Source: Globodera rostochiensis
Taxonomy: Eukaryota > Nematoda > Chromadorea > Rhabditida > Heteroderidae
Direction of reading: 5' to 3'
Length of the DNA: 64,000 bases
Assembly (NCBI GenBank): GCA_018350325.1
Contig: JAEVLN010000022.1
Span: 575,105-639,104 of the forward strand
The notes under the pieces are model-generated. The model did not search any database. It had not been told where the DNA came from and worked only from the letters and a program-made list of their open reading frames with translations. Positions within the stretch are counted from its first letter, which is position 1. Each line of letters opens with the position of its first letter. Made by a program: the position numbers and the translations under genes. Shown here one piece after another: positions 45,101 to 56,438 of the stretch.

Positions 45101-48100
45101 CTGTCTTCCTTGTATTTGTTGAGTTTGTGGGGGCGCAGCTTGTTGCGGTTCTCCACTGTTTACTTGCTGTGCTTGAGAAGGCGGAGTTTTTTGAGGTTGT
45201 CCTCCTTGTACTTGTTCAATTTGAGAAAGTGGAACTTGTTGCGATTGTTCTTTTATTTGTTGTGCTTGAAGAAGCGGAGCTTGTTGCGGCTCTCCTCCGT
45301 GTACTTGTTGATCTTGTGGAAGCATATCTTGTTGTTGTTGCCGACTTTGTTGAATTTGTGGAGGAAGAGCTTCATGCGGTTGTCCAGCTTGAACTTGCTG
45401 ATCTTGAAGAGACAGAGTTTGTTGCGGTTGCTTTCCTTGTACTTGCTGAATTTGTGGAAACAGAGCATGTTGTGATTGCCCTCTTTGTATTTTCTGGACT
45501 TTAGGAAGCGGAACATGGTACTTTTGTCCTCCTTGTACTTGTTGAATTTGTGGAGGCGCAGCTTCTTGCAGTTGTCCTCCTTGTGTTTGTTGGGTTTGTG
45601 GGGGCACAGCTTGTTGCCGATGTTGTAATTGAACTTGTTGAATTTGTTGTTGAGAGAACTGCTGTTGTGGCAGGGTTTGTACATTTTGTTGCGGTATATT
45701 CTGTGTCTGAATTGGCGATTGTAGAACTTCTGTTTCCTTTTCCACTTCTCTATGTTCCTTCTTTTTTTTGTCGGTTTCCTTTTCTTTTTCTCTCCCCTCC
45801 CATTCTCTGCTATTCTTCGGTCTTTCTTCCTCTGCCGGTTTCTCTTCCGGTGCAATGTACACCTGTTCGCTCTCTTCACCCTCATTTCTATCATCATCTC
45901 CCTCCGACTCCAACTCTGTCGCTGTCTCATCCAACTTTGCCCTTCTGGCACTCTCTTCTTTTTCTTCGTTCTTTTCCTTCCCCCTGTTCTCTGCCTCCTT
46001 GTTGCTCTCCGTCTCCAACCAGATCATATCGTCTGCCTCCCCTTTGCCTCCTCCCGTTCGTCCTTCTTTCTCGTTGTCCTCCTTGTTCTCGATTATCATT
46101 TCTTTCTGCTCCTCTCTGTGTCTACCGCTCTCCACTTTGTCCGCATTCTTTTGGCCTCCTTCTGCGCCCTTTTCAATCTGCACCCCTCCGGCTTGAAGCG
46201 GTACCTGTAGACGCTGCTGTTGTTCCATTCCCTTATGCCGAGCGTCCCCGTCGCCCCTTCCCAACTCCTTCAAGTCGATGGTCGTCACCCTTCCCGGGCC
46301 CCTTCCGGGCTGTTCTGATGCTGTCCCATTCCATGCTGCTACGGCACTTTTCGTCGATACCTGCGGCACTTCGATAGAATGTATCTTCAGCCGATGAAGA
46401 CCATCCCGACCTCCTTCTGCACCCCTACCAACGGAGAACAACCACATCGGCGGGTGCTGCCCCTGCACTACTTGTTGCTGCTGTTGTCCATGCTTTTCCT
46501 CCTTCTCCAACGCAATTTCATCTCCTTTTTGATTTCCTCTCAGTGTTTCTTTGCCGCTTTCTTCCTTTTTCTCCTCATACTCTTCTCTTCCGCCTTCTTC
46601 CGTACTTCTTCCACTTCCGTTCTCTTCAACATTCGTGTAAATGTTGTTCTTACCCGGAAGGGCGGCAACCTGTTCCTGCTGCTTTACCCGTGGCGGTTCC
46701 CTCGGGGGAATGACTCGGTGTTCTGCCTGAGTTTGTGGCAACGGCGGTGAAGGAACCGGAACAGAGGTGGTGGCTGGTGCTGAGGAAACAAACACAAAAA
46801 CAGTGCAAAAAAGTGCAAAAAATAAAGCTTAGAATGCTTTTTGTGCTGTTTAGCTTTAATTGTTTTTTTGTTCGTCCTCAAAAAAACAAAAGAAAAAATT
46901 AAAATCGCGGAAATAAATTTCCCAAAGTTATGAAAGTTCACCAACCCGTCTTCTCCACTTCTTCCACCTTTTCTTGCGTAACTGGAGCTTCTTCCTGCTC
47001 TTGTACACCATGGTTCTGCTGCAGTTGATTCTGTTCCTTTTCGAACACAATTTTCCCATTTTCTTTCACCCTTTTTCCTCCTTCCTCTACTCTTCTTCTT
47101 CCTTCCTCCTCCTTTACACTTTTTTGTTCTTCTTCCTTTACTAATTTTCCTTCTTCTTCTTCATCCACTCTTATTCTTTCTTCCTCATCTGCTTTTCTTC
47201 TTCCTTCCTCATCTGCTCTTCTCCTTCCTTCCTCATCTGCTCTTCTCCTTCCTTCCTCATCTGCTCTTCTCCTTCCTTCCTCATCTGCTCTTCTCCTTCC
47301 TTCCTCATCTGCTCTTCTCCTTCCTTCCTCATCTGCTCTTCTCCTTCCTTCCTCATCTGCCCTTCTCTTTCCTTCCTCATCTGCTCTTCTCCTTCCTTCC
47401 TCATCTGCTCTTCTCCTTCCATCCTCATCTGCTCTTCTTCTTCCTTCCTCATCTGCTCTTCTTCTTCCTTCCTCATCTGCTCTTCTCCTTCCTTCCTCAT
47501 CTGCTCTTCTCCTTCCTTCCTCATCTGCTCTTCTCCTTCCTTCCTCATCTGCTCTTCTCCTTCCTTCCTCATCTGCTCTTCTTTTTCCTTCTTCTTCCTT
47601 CGCCTTTCTTCCTTCTTCTACCGCAATTCTTCTTGCTTCCTCTTCTCTCGCAATTTTTCTTCGATCCTCCTCCTTGGTTCTTTCTTCCTCTTCCTTCGCT
47701 CTTCTTCCTTCTTCTACCGCTATTCTTTTTGCTTCTTCTTCTCTCGCTCTTTTTCTTCCATCCTCCTCCTTGGTTCTTTTTTCTTCCTCTTCCTTCGCTC
47801 TTCTTCCATTTTCTTCGTCCGCCTTACTTGCTTCTTCTTCCTTCGTTCTTTTTTCCTCTTCTTTCGCTCTCCTCCATTCTTCTTCCTCCTTAACTCTTCT
47901 TATTCCATCACCGCCTTTATCCATTATTTTTTCTCCATCTTCCTCCTCTGTTCTTCCCTGTTTCTCTACATCTTTCTCTTCTTCCTCTTCATCTTTCGCT
48001 TCATTCTGTGGTACTTTTATATCTCCCCTTGCTGCCGATGTTTCCACTGAAGGCAATGCTGGCGGTGTTTGTATCGTAATTGGCGGTTCTTCCACATGAT

Positions 48101-49544
48101 CAGGCACGGTCATTTTTGGCATTTCTTTATCCGATCGCACTTCCTTCTCTGCTCCTTTTTCTTCTCCACTCTCCATCATTTTTTGCTCTTCTTTTTCCTT
48201 TCCTTGCTCTTCCCTCACCTCCTTTTGTTCTTCTCTTTCCTTTCTTTGCTCATCCCTCACCTCTTTCTGTTCTTCTTCTCTTTCTGTTCCATTCTCCACC
48301 ATTCTCTCCTCCTTCCGTTTATCGCCTTCTTTTCCCTCTTTTGCTGTCTGCATTCTTTCCTCGCTGTTTCCCTCCACTCTCTGTTCATTTTCCGCTTCTC
48401 TGACACTCTCTACTGCTTGTCCTTGTGGCTCCTTCCAACCGTCTGATCGTTGCCCATTCTTCAGCCCCACTGCATTAGCAGCGATAGTTGCTACTGTGTT
48501 CTTATGCCCTTGTTCTCCAGTTGTTGCTGCTACACTTTCTTCTCTTCCCTCTTCCTGCGTCTCATTGTCAGTTTGCTGTCCCGCTGCTGTCTGGTTGTTC
48601 TTCAGCTGCTTCTGCAACGGCTTGCCCTCTTCGTCATCCGCCAGTTTCAATGGCACTCTTTTTGACTGTTCAACATCAACATCTTCAACTTTCTGCTGAC
48701 GCACTTTCTGTTCGTCAACACCAATTGGTACTACTGCCGCTTGGGGGGACGACGAACTTGGAGGGGTGGGGAGTGTGGGCAGTGAAAATGCCGGGGACGG
48801 CTGCTGAACGGCGGCTGAGTGCTCACCGCCGTCTGTGTGGGTGCCGGTGCCTGAACATTGTGGTGCAAGCAAAGTGAGCTGGTGGTGAGAATGGGGCAGT
48901 GAGCGTTTGCTTATTGTGAACCGAGTCAAGCTCCGAGTGTCAGTGTTGTGTGATTTGTGGGGGGATCGATTGTCATTGAATTTCTTTTTAAGACTCTCAT
49001 TGGGCTTCTAATGTGCCAAATGGCGTTTTGATTTTAAAGTCGCAATGAAAAGGAGTGCATTTTGAGGTGGCGGTGAAATAGTTGAGGCAATCAAAGTGTG
49101 AATATGTTCTCGTATTTTAAGTTTAAATTTTGAAAACTTACGCGAAAAGCGTCCGCAGTAAATTTGGCATTCTTTTTGGGAGAAGAAGTGATTCCGGTTG
49201 CCGGCACAGCCTAAAAGGTGGCGAAGGGGCATTATTTTTAATTTCAATTTCTGAATTTTCGTCTCAAATTCCACAAAACATTGCCTGCCCAAGGCTTAGC
49301 CATTTTTACCTGTATAAGTGAACGACTCGCACTGGGCGTGCTCGACGTTGAAGTACCATCGCTGTACAAAACGAGTGCATGAGGGCGCACCGGGGTCCTG
49401 AAAATCAAGCAGTTCATTTTGTGCCCTCCAACCAATCGAGAGGCGATATTTTAACCCGAGACATTTTAACGCATTGTCAAAAACCTATAAAACGACACTG
49501 ACCAATATTTGTGAGCATATTTCGTTGTTGCCGAATGCGACTAC

Positions 49545-49579
<35 letters not shown>

Positions 49580-52500
49580 CGTGTTGTTGTCGTTGGACAG
49601 ATGCAATTGGCAGTGGTGCTGCTGCGGTTGTGATTGTGGTGATGATCTGTTGCGATGTCGGCGAGTCGTCCGAGGAGGCGGCGGCACTCGGACTCGGGGG
49701 AGTTGGTTCGGTTGGGGTGGAAGCGGTGACGGCGGCTGTTGGTGGCGGAAGCAAAGAGCCCGAAACCGAATTGGGCACTCCGTGTTGAATAACCTCTGTG
49801 GACAAATTAACACATTTTTATTAAATCAATTTAGAAGACGAATTTACCGATTAATTTGGGTGCCGGAGCGGACGGTGGTGAGGGCGGGGAAGGCGGGGAG
49901 GAGACGGGGGCTGGCGGCGACAATGCTGGCGCAACCGGACGAGGAGCCGGCCGATTGGGCACAGAGACGGACTCGTCCTCTGGCAGAGCCGGCGCGGGGG
50001 GTTGCTCGACACCGGTGGACGCTTGGGTGGGCGTTGGCGGAAGGAGAGGACACACGCACTCCTGACAGCCCTTCCTGACAAAATAAAATGATTTAATGGA
50101 TCCGAATTACTATTTCACATACGGACAGCCGACATTTCGACCCTTCCAACCTGTTCAAGAAGATGATACACGGCTCAACGCACAATTGGATGTCCAACGG
50201 AGGGCAGTGGGCGCGTCCGGCAGATTCCGGACCAGGGATGAGCGGAGGATGGCGCGTAGGGGCACAACTAACAATGGCAGCAACAAATTTTGATGCTGCG
50301 AATCAAAATGTGCAGCTTGCTCTCACCTGCACAGCGTGCAGCCCCGCCCGTCCTTCACCAATTGGCAGCGCGTCAAGTCGCAATCCTTCGGCGGGTCCGT
50401 CTGCGAACAATCACTGCGCACGCAGGCCACCTAATCAATTAACAGCGTGGCCAAATTAGAAAAGACCCCAGAATTGGTGTTGATCAATGGACCTGACAGT
50501 CGGCCAATGTTGCAAAATTGTTGCCATTGCCGCTACAACCGCCGTACATAAATTGGTTGCAACGATTGGTGTCCGAATCGTAACCGTAACGGTGGAACAC
50601 GCCCGAACATTCGCCTGTTCAAAATTGGGGACAATCATTAGAGTGAGAGGAGGGGGAAGTCAAGCTGATCGGTGATCACCCGGGTCAATGCGATGGTCAC
50701 AAATGTTGTTGCTGAGAACCTCTGCAATAGGGAGAGAACAATTTTCGGAAAAATTCCCAATTAAGCGTATTATTTACCGTTTCAGGGGCACATTTTTTTA
50801 TGGATGAAGCAATTTATTTTATTTTTCTATTATTTGAATGGAATTGAATTTGTTGCCAAATTTTACTTTTTCCTTCTGTCTCCGGCGGAGTGCAACGTCT
50901 TTTACAATCGACCAGTGATGCGAAGTTGTTGCCGTTGCCGCCGCAACCTCCTAAAGTCAATGAAAGCGTTCACAGAATGAACATTTTTGTCCTTTATTTT
51001 GGTGAAGAATGAGAATTGATCGGGGGGACACAAATTTTTGATCAGTTCCGTTACCGTATGATCTGCTGGTCAACCCAACCCTACCGTATTGAAACTGCCG
51101 GCATTCGCCCGTGTGGCGATCGAAAGTGTAGCGCATAAACTCTCCGCCACATTGGCCCTCGTCGACGTCCGACTCGCACACATCCGAGCGCGGGTCCACA
51201 CTCTTCTCCACCGGGGGAACCACTGACAACGAGAGAATTGGTCAAAAATAATCATTCCTAACGGTTAGAGAAAGGCTATCAGTGAACCGTCTTTTTTTGA
51301 TGATCAAAAATCATTTTTCCCATAGCCTCCCCTGAACTAGAAGATAGTAGTGTTGCACGAGAGTCACGGTCTTGAGTGTTGGACTCGAGAAAAGTCTCGA
51401 GTTTTTTGAGTCTCGGGCTCGAGTCCCGGAAAATTTTAAGTCTCGTTAGAAGATAAGTAATAAGGACCTTCTCGGTGGCAAATGCTCAGACATTCCTCCC
51501 GACTTCCGAAGTTGTTGCCGTTGCCGTTGCAGCCGCCATACGTGAACTGTTCGCACTTCTTCGTCTCCGTGTTCCAAAACCATCGGACAAATTGTGCCGC
51601 ACAATTTCCATCGTCCTTTGGATGTTGGCATCGGTTGGACGAAAGGTTTTGTTTTTTGGCGGTTGTGTTGCCGTGCTTCTCTGTCCCATTTGCTTTGTGG
51701 CTGCTGTTCATGTCCGTGCTGCTGCTGCTGCTGCTACTGCTTGAGTGAGTTTCGTCGGCGGTTTGTCTGTAAGAAGGGCAAGATTAGAAGAATGTCCGGC
51801 TTTTTAAAGTCGAGATGTTTGAGTCCAAAAACCGGAAATGTGTTCGCATCATTTGGTTATGTTGATCATTTTACCCGTCAGGTGGCCCCTGCGTTCCCAT
51901 GGCTTCAATTGTCGTCGTCACCGCCGTCGACGGACTGGCGATTGTGATGACTTCAGCTGTGGCGGTCGTGAACAGTGCCGACGCATTACGCAAAACTGCA
52001 GCTTCCATACTCTTAGCTGAATTCAAATGCTTGATGCTGTGTAGGTTGTAGGTCTGCTCGAGAGTCTTGGTCTTGATTCTCGGTAAATTTCAAGTCTTAA
52101 GCAGCCCTAGTAGGTTGTGCTTCGTTTTGCTTACCACCTCCCACGCACGCCTTCTCACATTCCTCTACGCGCGCAAAATTGTTGGCATTTCCATCGCAAC
52201 CGCCGTAGAAGAAATATTTGCACTCGTCCAACTCGCGATTGAAGTAGAAGCGCATTTGATATTCTGATTGGGGCCAACGTGGAGGTCGGAAACGCAACTT
52301 GTGCATTGAGTTTGCCTCATTTTCGGAGCCCAATTTTTTGAAAAATGGCACTCAATTTTTTTGGCACTCCTTTTTTGTTAAGGGCTTACGGTCGCAGGGT
52401 CCACGATCCTTTGGCAAAGAGCAAAGGTCCTCGTCCGCCTTCTTGTCTGACTCGTCCGCCTTCTTGTCGGACTCGTCCGCCTTCTTGTCGGACTCGTCCG

Positions 52501-54221
52501 CCTTCTTGTCGGACTCGTCCGCCTTCTTGTCGGACTCGTCCGCCTTCTTGTCGGACTCGTCCGCCTTCTTGTCGGACTCGTCCGCCTTCTTGTCGGACTC
52601 GTCCGCCTTCTTGTCGGACTCGTCCGCCTTCTTGTCGGACTCGTCCGCCTTCTTGTCGGACTCGTCCGCCTTCTTGTCGGACACCAAAAGTGCGGCCGGC
52701 GACTGCAAGTCGGCATTGACCCCTTTCTCGTTGCGCGTGTTCGGACAACAGACGGAAGTTTGCTGGATGCTGTGACAGTTGAAGCCGATCGGACTGAACA
52801 AAATGTGGTAAAAATTATCAGCGCCTGAAGGGAGAAACAATCGATACCATTTGTTCCCCTCTGCTGAACAGTTCACCAACTGCCCGTTGCCGTCCTTCAA
52901 CGGCAACTCCGATCCGTCGCACTTTGTTTCCGTCTCGCATCGTTGTTTGCTGTGGCGTTGAAATCACAAGGAATTACATAGATTAGAGCTGGCGGTTCCG
53001 GACTGAAACTGAACCGACACCCATTTTTGGGGGTTTTTATTCGGATACCGATTGGTCGGTTTGGATGGTAATTTTATCAGACTTTACTGTCCCACCAGAA
53101 CATCCTCACTGACCATGCTTGCTCGCTGATGTAGTTGTTGCCGTTTCCGCCACATCCTGAATAGTTGAAGGCCACACAGTGCCGCCCATTCTCGTCAAAG
53201 TGCCATCGTTGCGAAAATGCCATGCATGGCCCGGCCTCCGCTGGGCCAGTACATTCGTTGGTGAGTGGAGCGGGCGCAGATGCAATCTCTGATTTTGAGC
53301 ACAGAAAATGATCATTTTTGCGGTGAGAGGAGACCAGCAACGCAAGCTCAGAACTCACTACGCCATAAAAAAGAATGGGTCCCTGACCCCTCGGGGGCGG
53401 CTAAAGGATCCTTCCCGCAACCCAAACCCATTCCCCGAAACGCACTCTCACAGTCGGGCTTCTGTCCTCCGTCCTTTGTCCGCGAGTGCTTCAGCTCAAT
53501 GCCCTCCGCATCCACACAAAAGCATTCCGTGCCACCGGGCTCGCACTGGAGTGGCACGAACGTGCCGAGCGGCGAGCACTCGGGCACAAACGCTCCTCGG
53601 ACGAGCCCTCCTCCCTCGACGCCCCCAACAGCGGTCGCTTTCTGGCGCTGCTGCTGGCATACCGTCATTAACGGAGTGACAGGGGTGGCTGCCGACGCTT
53701 GGCCACCCGTTTTGGGCCCAACAGTCGCATAGGTAGCGTCCCTTTCCCGGTTCGGACACGCGTCCTCACACTCCTCCTTGTACCGGTACAGACGGGGCTC
53801 GTTTTCATCGCTCACGCAATGCCCTGACATTGGGCAGAAAACATATAGAACTGTCCATCAGTCCCCTGATGAAGAGCATTGGGGATTAAATACCGTATGG
53901 GTAGGAGATGCACTCCCCGTTGCGCAGATAATAGCGCAGAACGAATTGGGAGCGCATTTGGATTCCGTTGGGGCCCGGCGGGCATCGACCACGGAATGGC
54001 TGACGCTTGCACAAGTCAACTCCAGTAGCAGCAGAAGCAGCAGGGATGGCTTGAAAGGAGGGCAAGGAGTTCAAACCAAACGGCACATTGGACTGATCAA
54101 ACTGACCGGCTGCTTCGATCAGCGAATTAGCTGATAAGACGGCACACAATGCCAACAGAAACAAAGGTATTGGCCAATGTTGAGCAGTCAATAACTGTTG
54201 GAAGCTGTGCCTCCCAATCAT
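39171..54221 (-). CDS. mlt-11: mlt-11-like multi-Kunitz moulting protein with giant low-complexity exons
   Basis: Secreted extracellular-matrix/protease-inhibitor protein. C. elegans MLT-11, needed for moulting and cuticle structure, has (from memory) ten Kunitz, one thyroglobulin and lustrin domains. The start at 54221 (MIGRHSF) directly follows a TTTCTTTGCAG acceptor and leads a signal peptide. In order: thyroglobulin type-1 (53390-53690, CFCVDAEG), Kunitz 1 (53.1-53.25 kb), lustrin-like region (CCPNTRN) and SDKKADE repeats, Kunitz 2-5 (52.1-50.45 kb; GGCDGNANNF, GGCNGNGNNF and similar), antistasin-like CDLTRCQLV, Kunitz 6 (49.15-49.55 kb), an Arg/Glu-rich exon (46938-48929), a Gln-rich exon (43562-46795), Kunitz 7-8 (43.3-42.65 kb), lustrin-like cysteine regions (41.7-41.4 and 40.8-40.4 kb), Kunitz 9 (40.9-41.09 kb) and Kunitz 10 (39.18-39.42 kb) just before the stop. 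Exon joins in the middle were not all resolved. Confidence 0.85.
42768..42848. mobile_element. 81-bp foldback (hAT-like ends) in mlt-11 intron
   Basis: The ends CAGGGATATAACCGGATTT and AAATCCGTTACATCCCTG are inverted repeats, and TCCGGAATTCC-type palindromes fill the interior. The flanks share TACACA (TACACAT before, TATACACA after), suggesting an 8-bp duplication that has since diverged. Confidence 0.7.
43562..46795 (-). repeat. Gln-rich coding repeat exon in the mlt-11-like gene
   Basis: One open exon of about 1,077 codons. The central part (about 44630-45700) is a tandem of 20-30-residue units ending in QQVQGGQPQQ-like blocks. Inside it a 423-bp (141-codon) block is duplicated, for example the word GAAGAAGCGGAGCTTGTTGC at about 44845 and 45268 on the plus strand. 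The rest is Glu/Lys-rich upstream and Gln/Gly-rich downstream. It is flanked by splice sites, so it is read as coding. Confidence 0.75.
46938..48929 (-). repeat. Arg/Glu-rich coding exon with 24-bp repeats
   Basis: Open exon of about 663 codons. Plus-strand 47170-47590 holds 18-19 near-identical copies of a 24-bp unit encoding RRRADEEG, bordered by looser KEEE/EEGRR repeats. A second frame through the same repeat is also open for 133 codons (47171-47572). It would form a very long charged single helix or coiled coil. Confidence 0.8.
51350..51450. repeat. Decayed foldback with CTCGAG core in intron
   Basis: The words GACTCGAGAAAAGTCTCGAG and GAGTCTCGGGCTCGAGTC form overlapping inverted repeats. 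A diverged relative (CTCGAGAGTCTTGGTCTTGA) occurs at 52056-52080 in the next intron. It is probably element debris. Confidence 0.5.
52432..52683 (-). repeat. 21-bp coding tandem repeat (SDKKADE x12)
   Basis: Twelve head-to-tail copies of a 21-bp unit encoding Ser-Asp-Lys-Lys-Ala-Asp-Glu, nearly identical at the DNA level. They lie between the lustrin-like segment and Kunitz 2 of the mlt-11-like gene. The uniformity implies recent expansion. Because 21 is a multiple of three, several other frames are also open. Confidence 0.95.
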
Positions 54222-56438
54222 TTTCTGCAAAGAAACCGACAATATTGGGGAACAACAACAATGAAATGTTTCCGGGGCGCAGGGAGACGCGGATGTACAC
54301 CGATCTTAAAAACTCAATCACGGGTATATAAAAGTGATTGGGGTGATCAGTCTCCGTTTCTCAGCAGCTTTTGCATGGGAGGTCTGCTGAGGGTTTGGAG
54401 GTGAAAGCGATGCGAAGAGACTGTGGATGGGGTGGAGAAGCTCATTTCCGCCGCTCCTGCTGGGGCGGGGGGGAACCTTTAGGGGAAACGGACGGCGGCG
54501 GAGGAGGGCACCGGGGATGACGACGGTGGTGACGGCGAATTCTCCACACCGCTGCGCTCAAAGAGAGGAATCGCCGTCGTTGTTTGCGGGGCGCCCTGAG
54601 GCGATCCGACCCCGCCAATGACCCACAAATGGTCAGGTAGAGGGGGGCGGGGAGCATTCGTCCGCCACTACCCCCCGAATGCTTTGCTTTGCTCTTCCCC
54701 TCGGGCAGTATTAATCTCTATTTGCGGGAGAGTGGGGGGGGGGGGGGGGGGGGGAATGTGCTGATGCATTATTTACGCAGATTGGAAGACTTGAGGATTG
54801 ATGTGAGGTGGCGGCGATGTATCATCACATCTCAGCAGTAGGAACACTTTGATGGTTGAAAATGTTGGAGGGTGGGCGAAGATCCCCCAAATCCTAATCC
54901 ACTCACTAGCCCCATCCCCCCAACAGCCCAATCTCAACATTGTCGCAATTTACACATCTAGCCACCCCCCCCCCCTCTCCCAATCCCTAAAATAACACAC
55001 GAAGGGGAAGCCAAAGCTGATCATTAATTAGCTAGGCAGCTCGTACAGCGTGAGAAGCCGACCCGGACGGGCGAAATTATGATTAATTAATTTGGATTTT
55101 CGCAGTCGACCTCAAATCCCCCTGTTCCGGATATATACCACCAAACTTTCTACTCGCCTCGCGTACTTTTACGGTTTATTCGATCAGATGCGTAAAGGCG
55201 AGAAAATTAGCTCAGAAGCAAAACTGGGTGGTACACAAAATGGCATTGAAGAATGAAGAAAAATTAGTTGAGGATGAAGAAAAAAGGTGCCGATTATGGC
55301 TCAAAAAAATGATGGCAACCCAATGAAATCTCTCGGGCAAATCCGAGTGATTCCCACCGAGAAAGCATCCAAATTCCTTCGCCGGTTGTGCAACAAATTG
55401 AGCGATCAATTCTCGCATTGACTTTTAGGATTCTTCAACGGCGGCGAATGAACTGCATCCATCCAAATTCTTCCGGAGTTATCTCTCAGCCCCCTCCCCC
55501 CTCCCATCATTTTGTAGGGCATAAGCCGATAAATTCAGTTCAAGGTCGATCAGCAGCGATCGCACGTCGTTGTTTATTCATGTACAGAGAAGTGAAATAG
55601 CGCAAAACAAAGCGATCAATCCTCGCTGATAAATCAGTGGAGAATGTGAGAAACGGCAACTGATACGCGACTTGTGTGTACTATAAAATATGTGTATCCA
55701 AATTAATTGGGTAATTCGGCAATAAACATCCCAAGAAAAAAAGCACCAAAAGGAGTGATGTAAAAATTGGCTAATTCTAAATGCTGATCGTTGCTTTCAA
55801 ACCAAAATTCCAGACCAGGCGGCCTAAAAATACCATATCAGTGCATCCCTCAGTGTCCGTGTCCGCTAATTTCGACAGTAATCAGTTTAAACAAAAAAAA
55901 ATTCTCAACACTTGATTCTAGGGTTTGGTGGGTGTTCTCGTATTTTGCGTAAATTGTTATTTATCTTGCCTGAAGAAACCGAAGAAGCGGCGACGGACGG
56001 ACCGAAAACGAACATGTGCATGAAAGAGGCAGGGAATGGAAAGATGCCCGCAAGGCCATTAGAGGTCTTTTGCGCGGGAATTCACCATTCACAAGGGACA
56101 TTGAATTTGTGCCCATTCTCGAGCGCCCACAATTCCAAAATGAAGAAATAACCCCTGAAGGTAGTTGGAAGAATGGGGTTCCCGGTAGCCGAATTTACTT
56201 TTAAATTTGAATAAATCTTTAGACAGATGGCCAAATTAGTTAACTTTCAAGCATTTTTCTGATTAGGTACATACTTTTTGAATTTTCGCTTAAAAATTCT
56301 AAAGTTTAACTTGCACCCTTAGGAATCGACCCCCGAAAAAATTTTCTGGCTACGGCCCTGCTCAGGAGACCTGAAAATTCTGTCTGGGCACTAATTACAT
56401 CGCATAAGAAATATTCATACTTAGGATTTACATATTTT
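54222..56438. other. Intergenic, promoter side of mlt-11-like gene and of SEC13
   Basis: Two genes diverge from this 2.2 kb region. TATATAAAAG lies at 54325-54334, about 100 bp before the mlt-11-like start. There is a G run of about 21 at 54734-54754 and a C run near 54965-54975. A partial open frame at about 55980-56160 is not supported by family or splice evidence. A hAT-like end is noted separately. Confidence 0.5.
56310..56360. mobile_element. Fragment of a hAT-like element end
   Basis: GACCCCCGAAAAAATTTTCTGGCTACGGCCCTG resembles the right end of the elements at 24114-24384 and 60826-61009 (CCCCC, A/T run, CTGGCTACG, CCTG). No matching left end is apparent nearby. Confidence 0.5.

Noticed and set aside
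44416..45504. 362-aa hydrophobic Leu/Val-rich open frame on the plus strand
   Set aside because: It is the exact antisense of the Gln-rich repeat exon; CAA/CAG repeats read as TTG/CTG on the other strand.
47633..48446. Leu/Phe/Ser-rich plus-strand open frames
   Set aside because: Antisense shadows of the Arg/Glu-rich repeat exon.
55980..56204. Open frame with WKDARKAIRGLLRGN...FVPILERP
   Set aside because: No recognisable family, no start or good splice partner, and it abuts a transposon-end fragment; more likely element debris.
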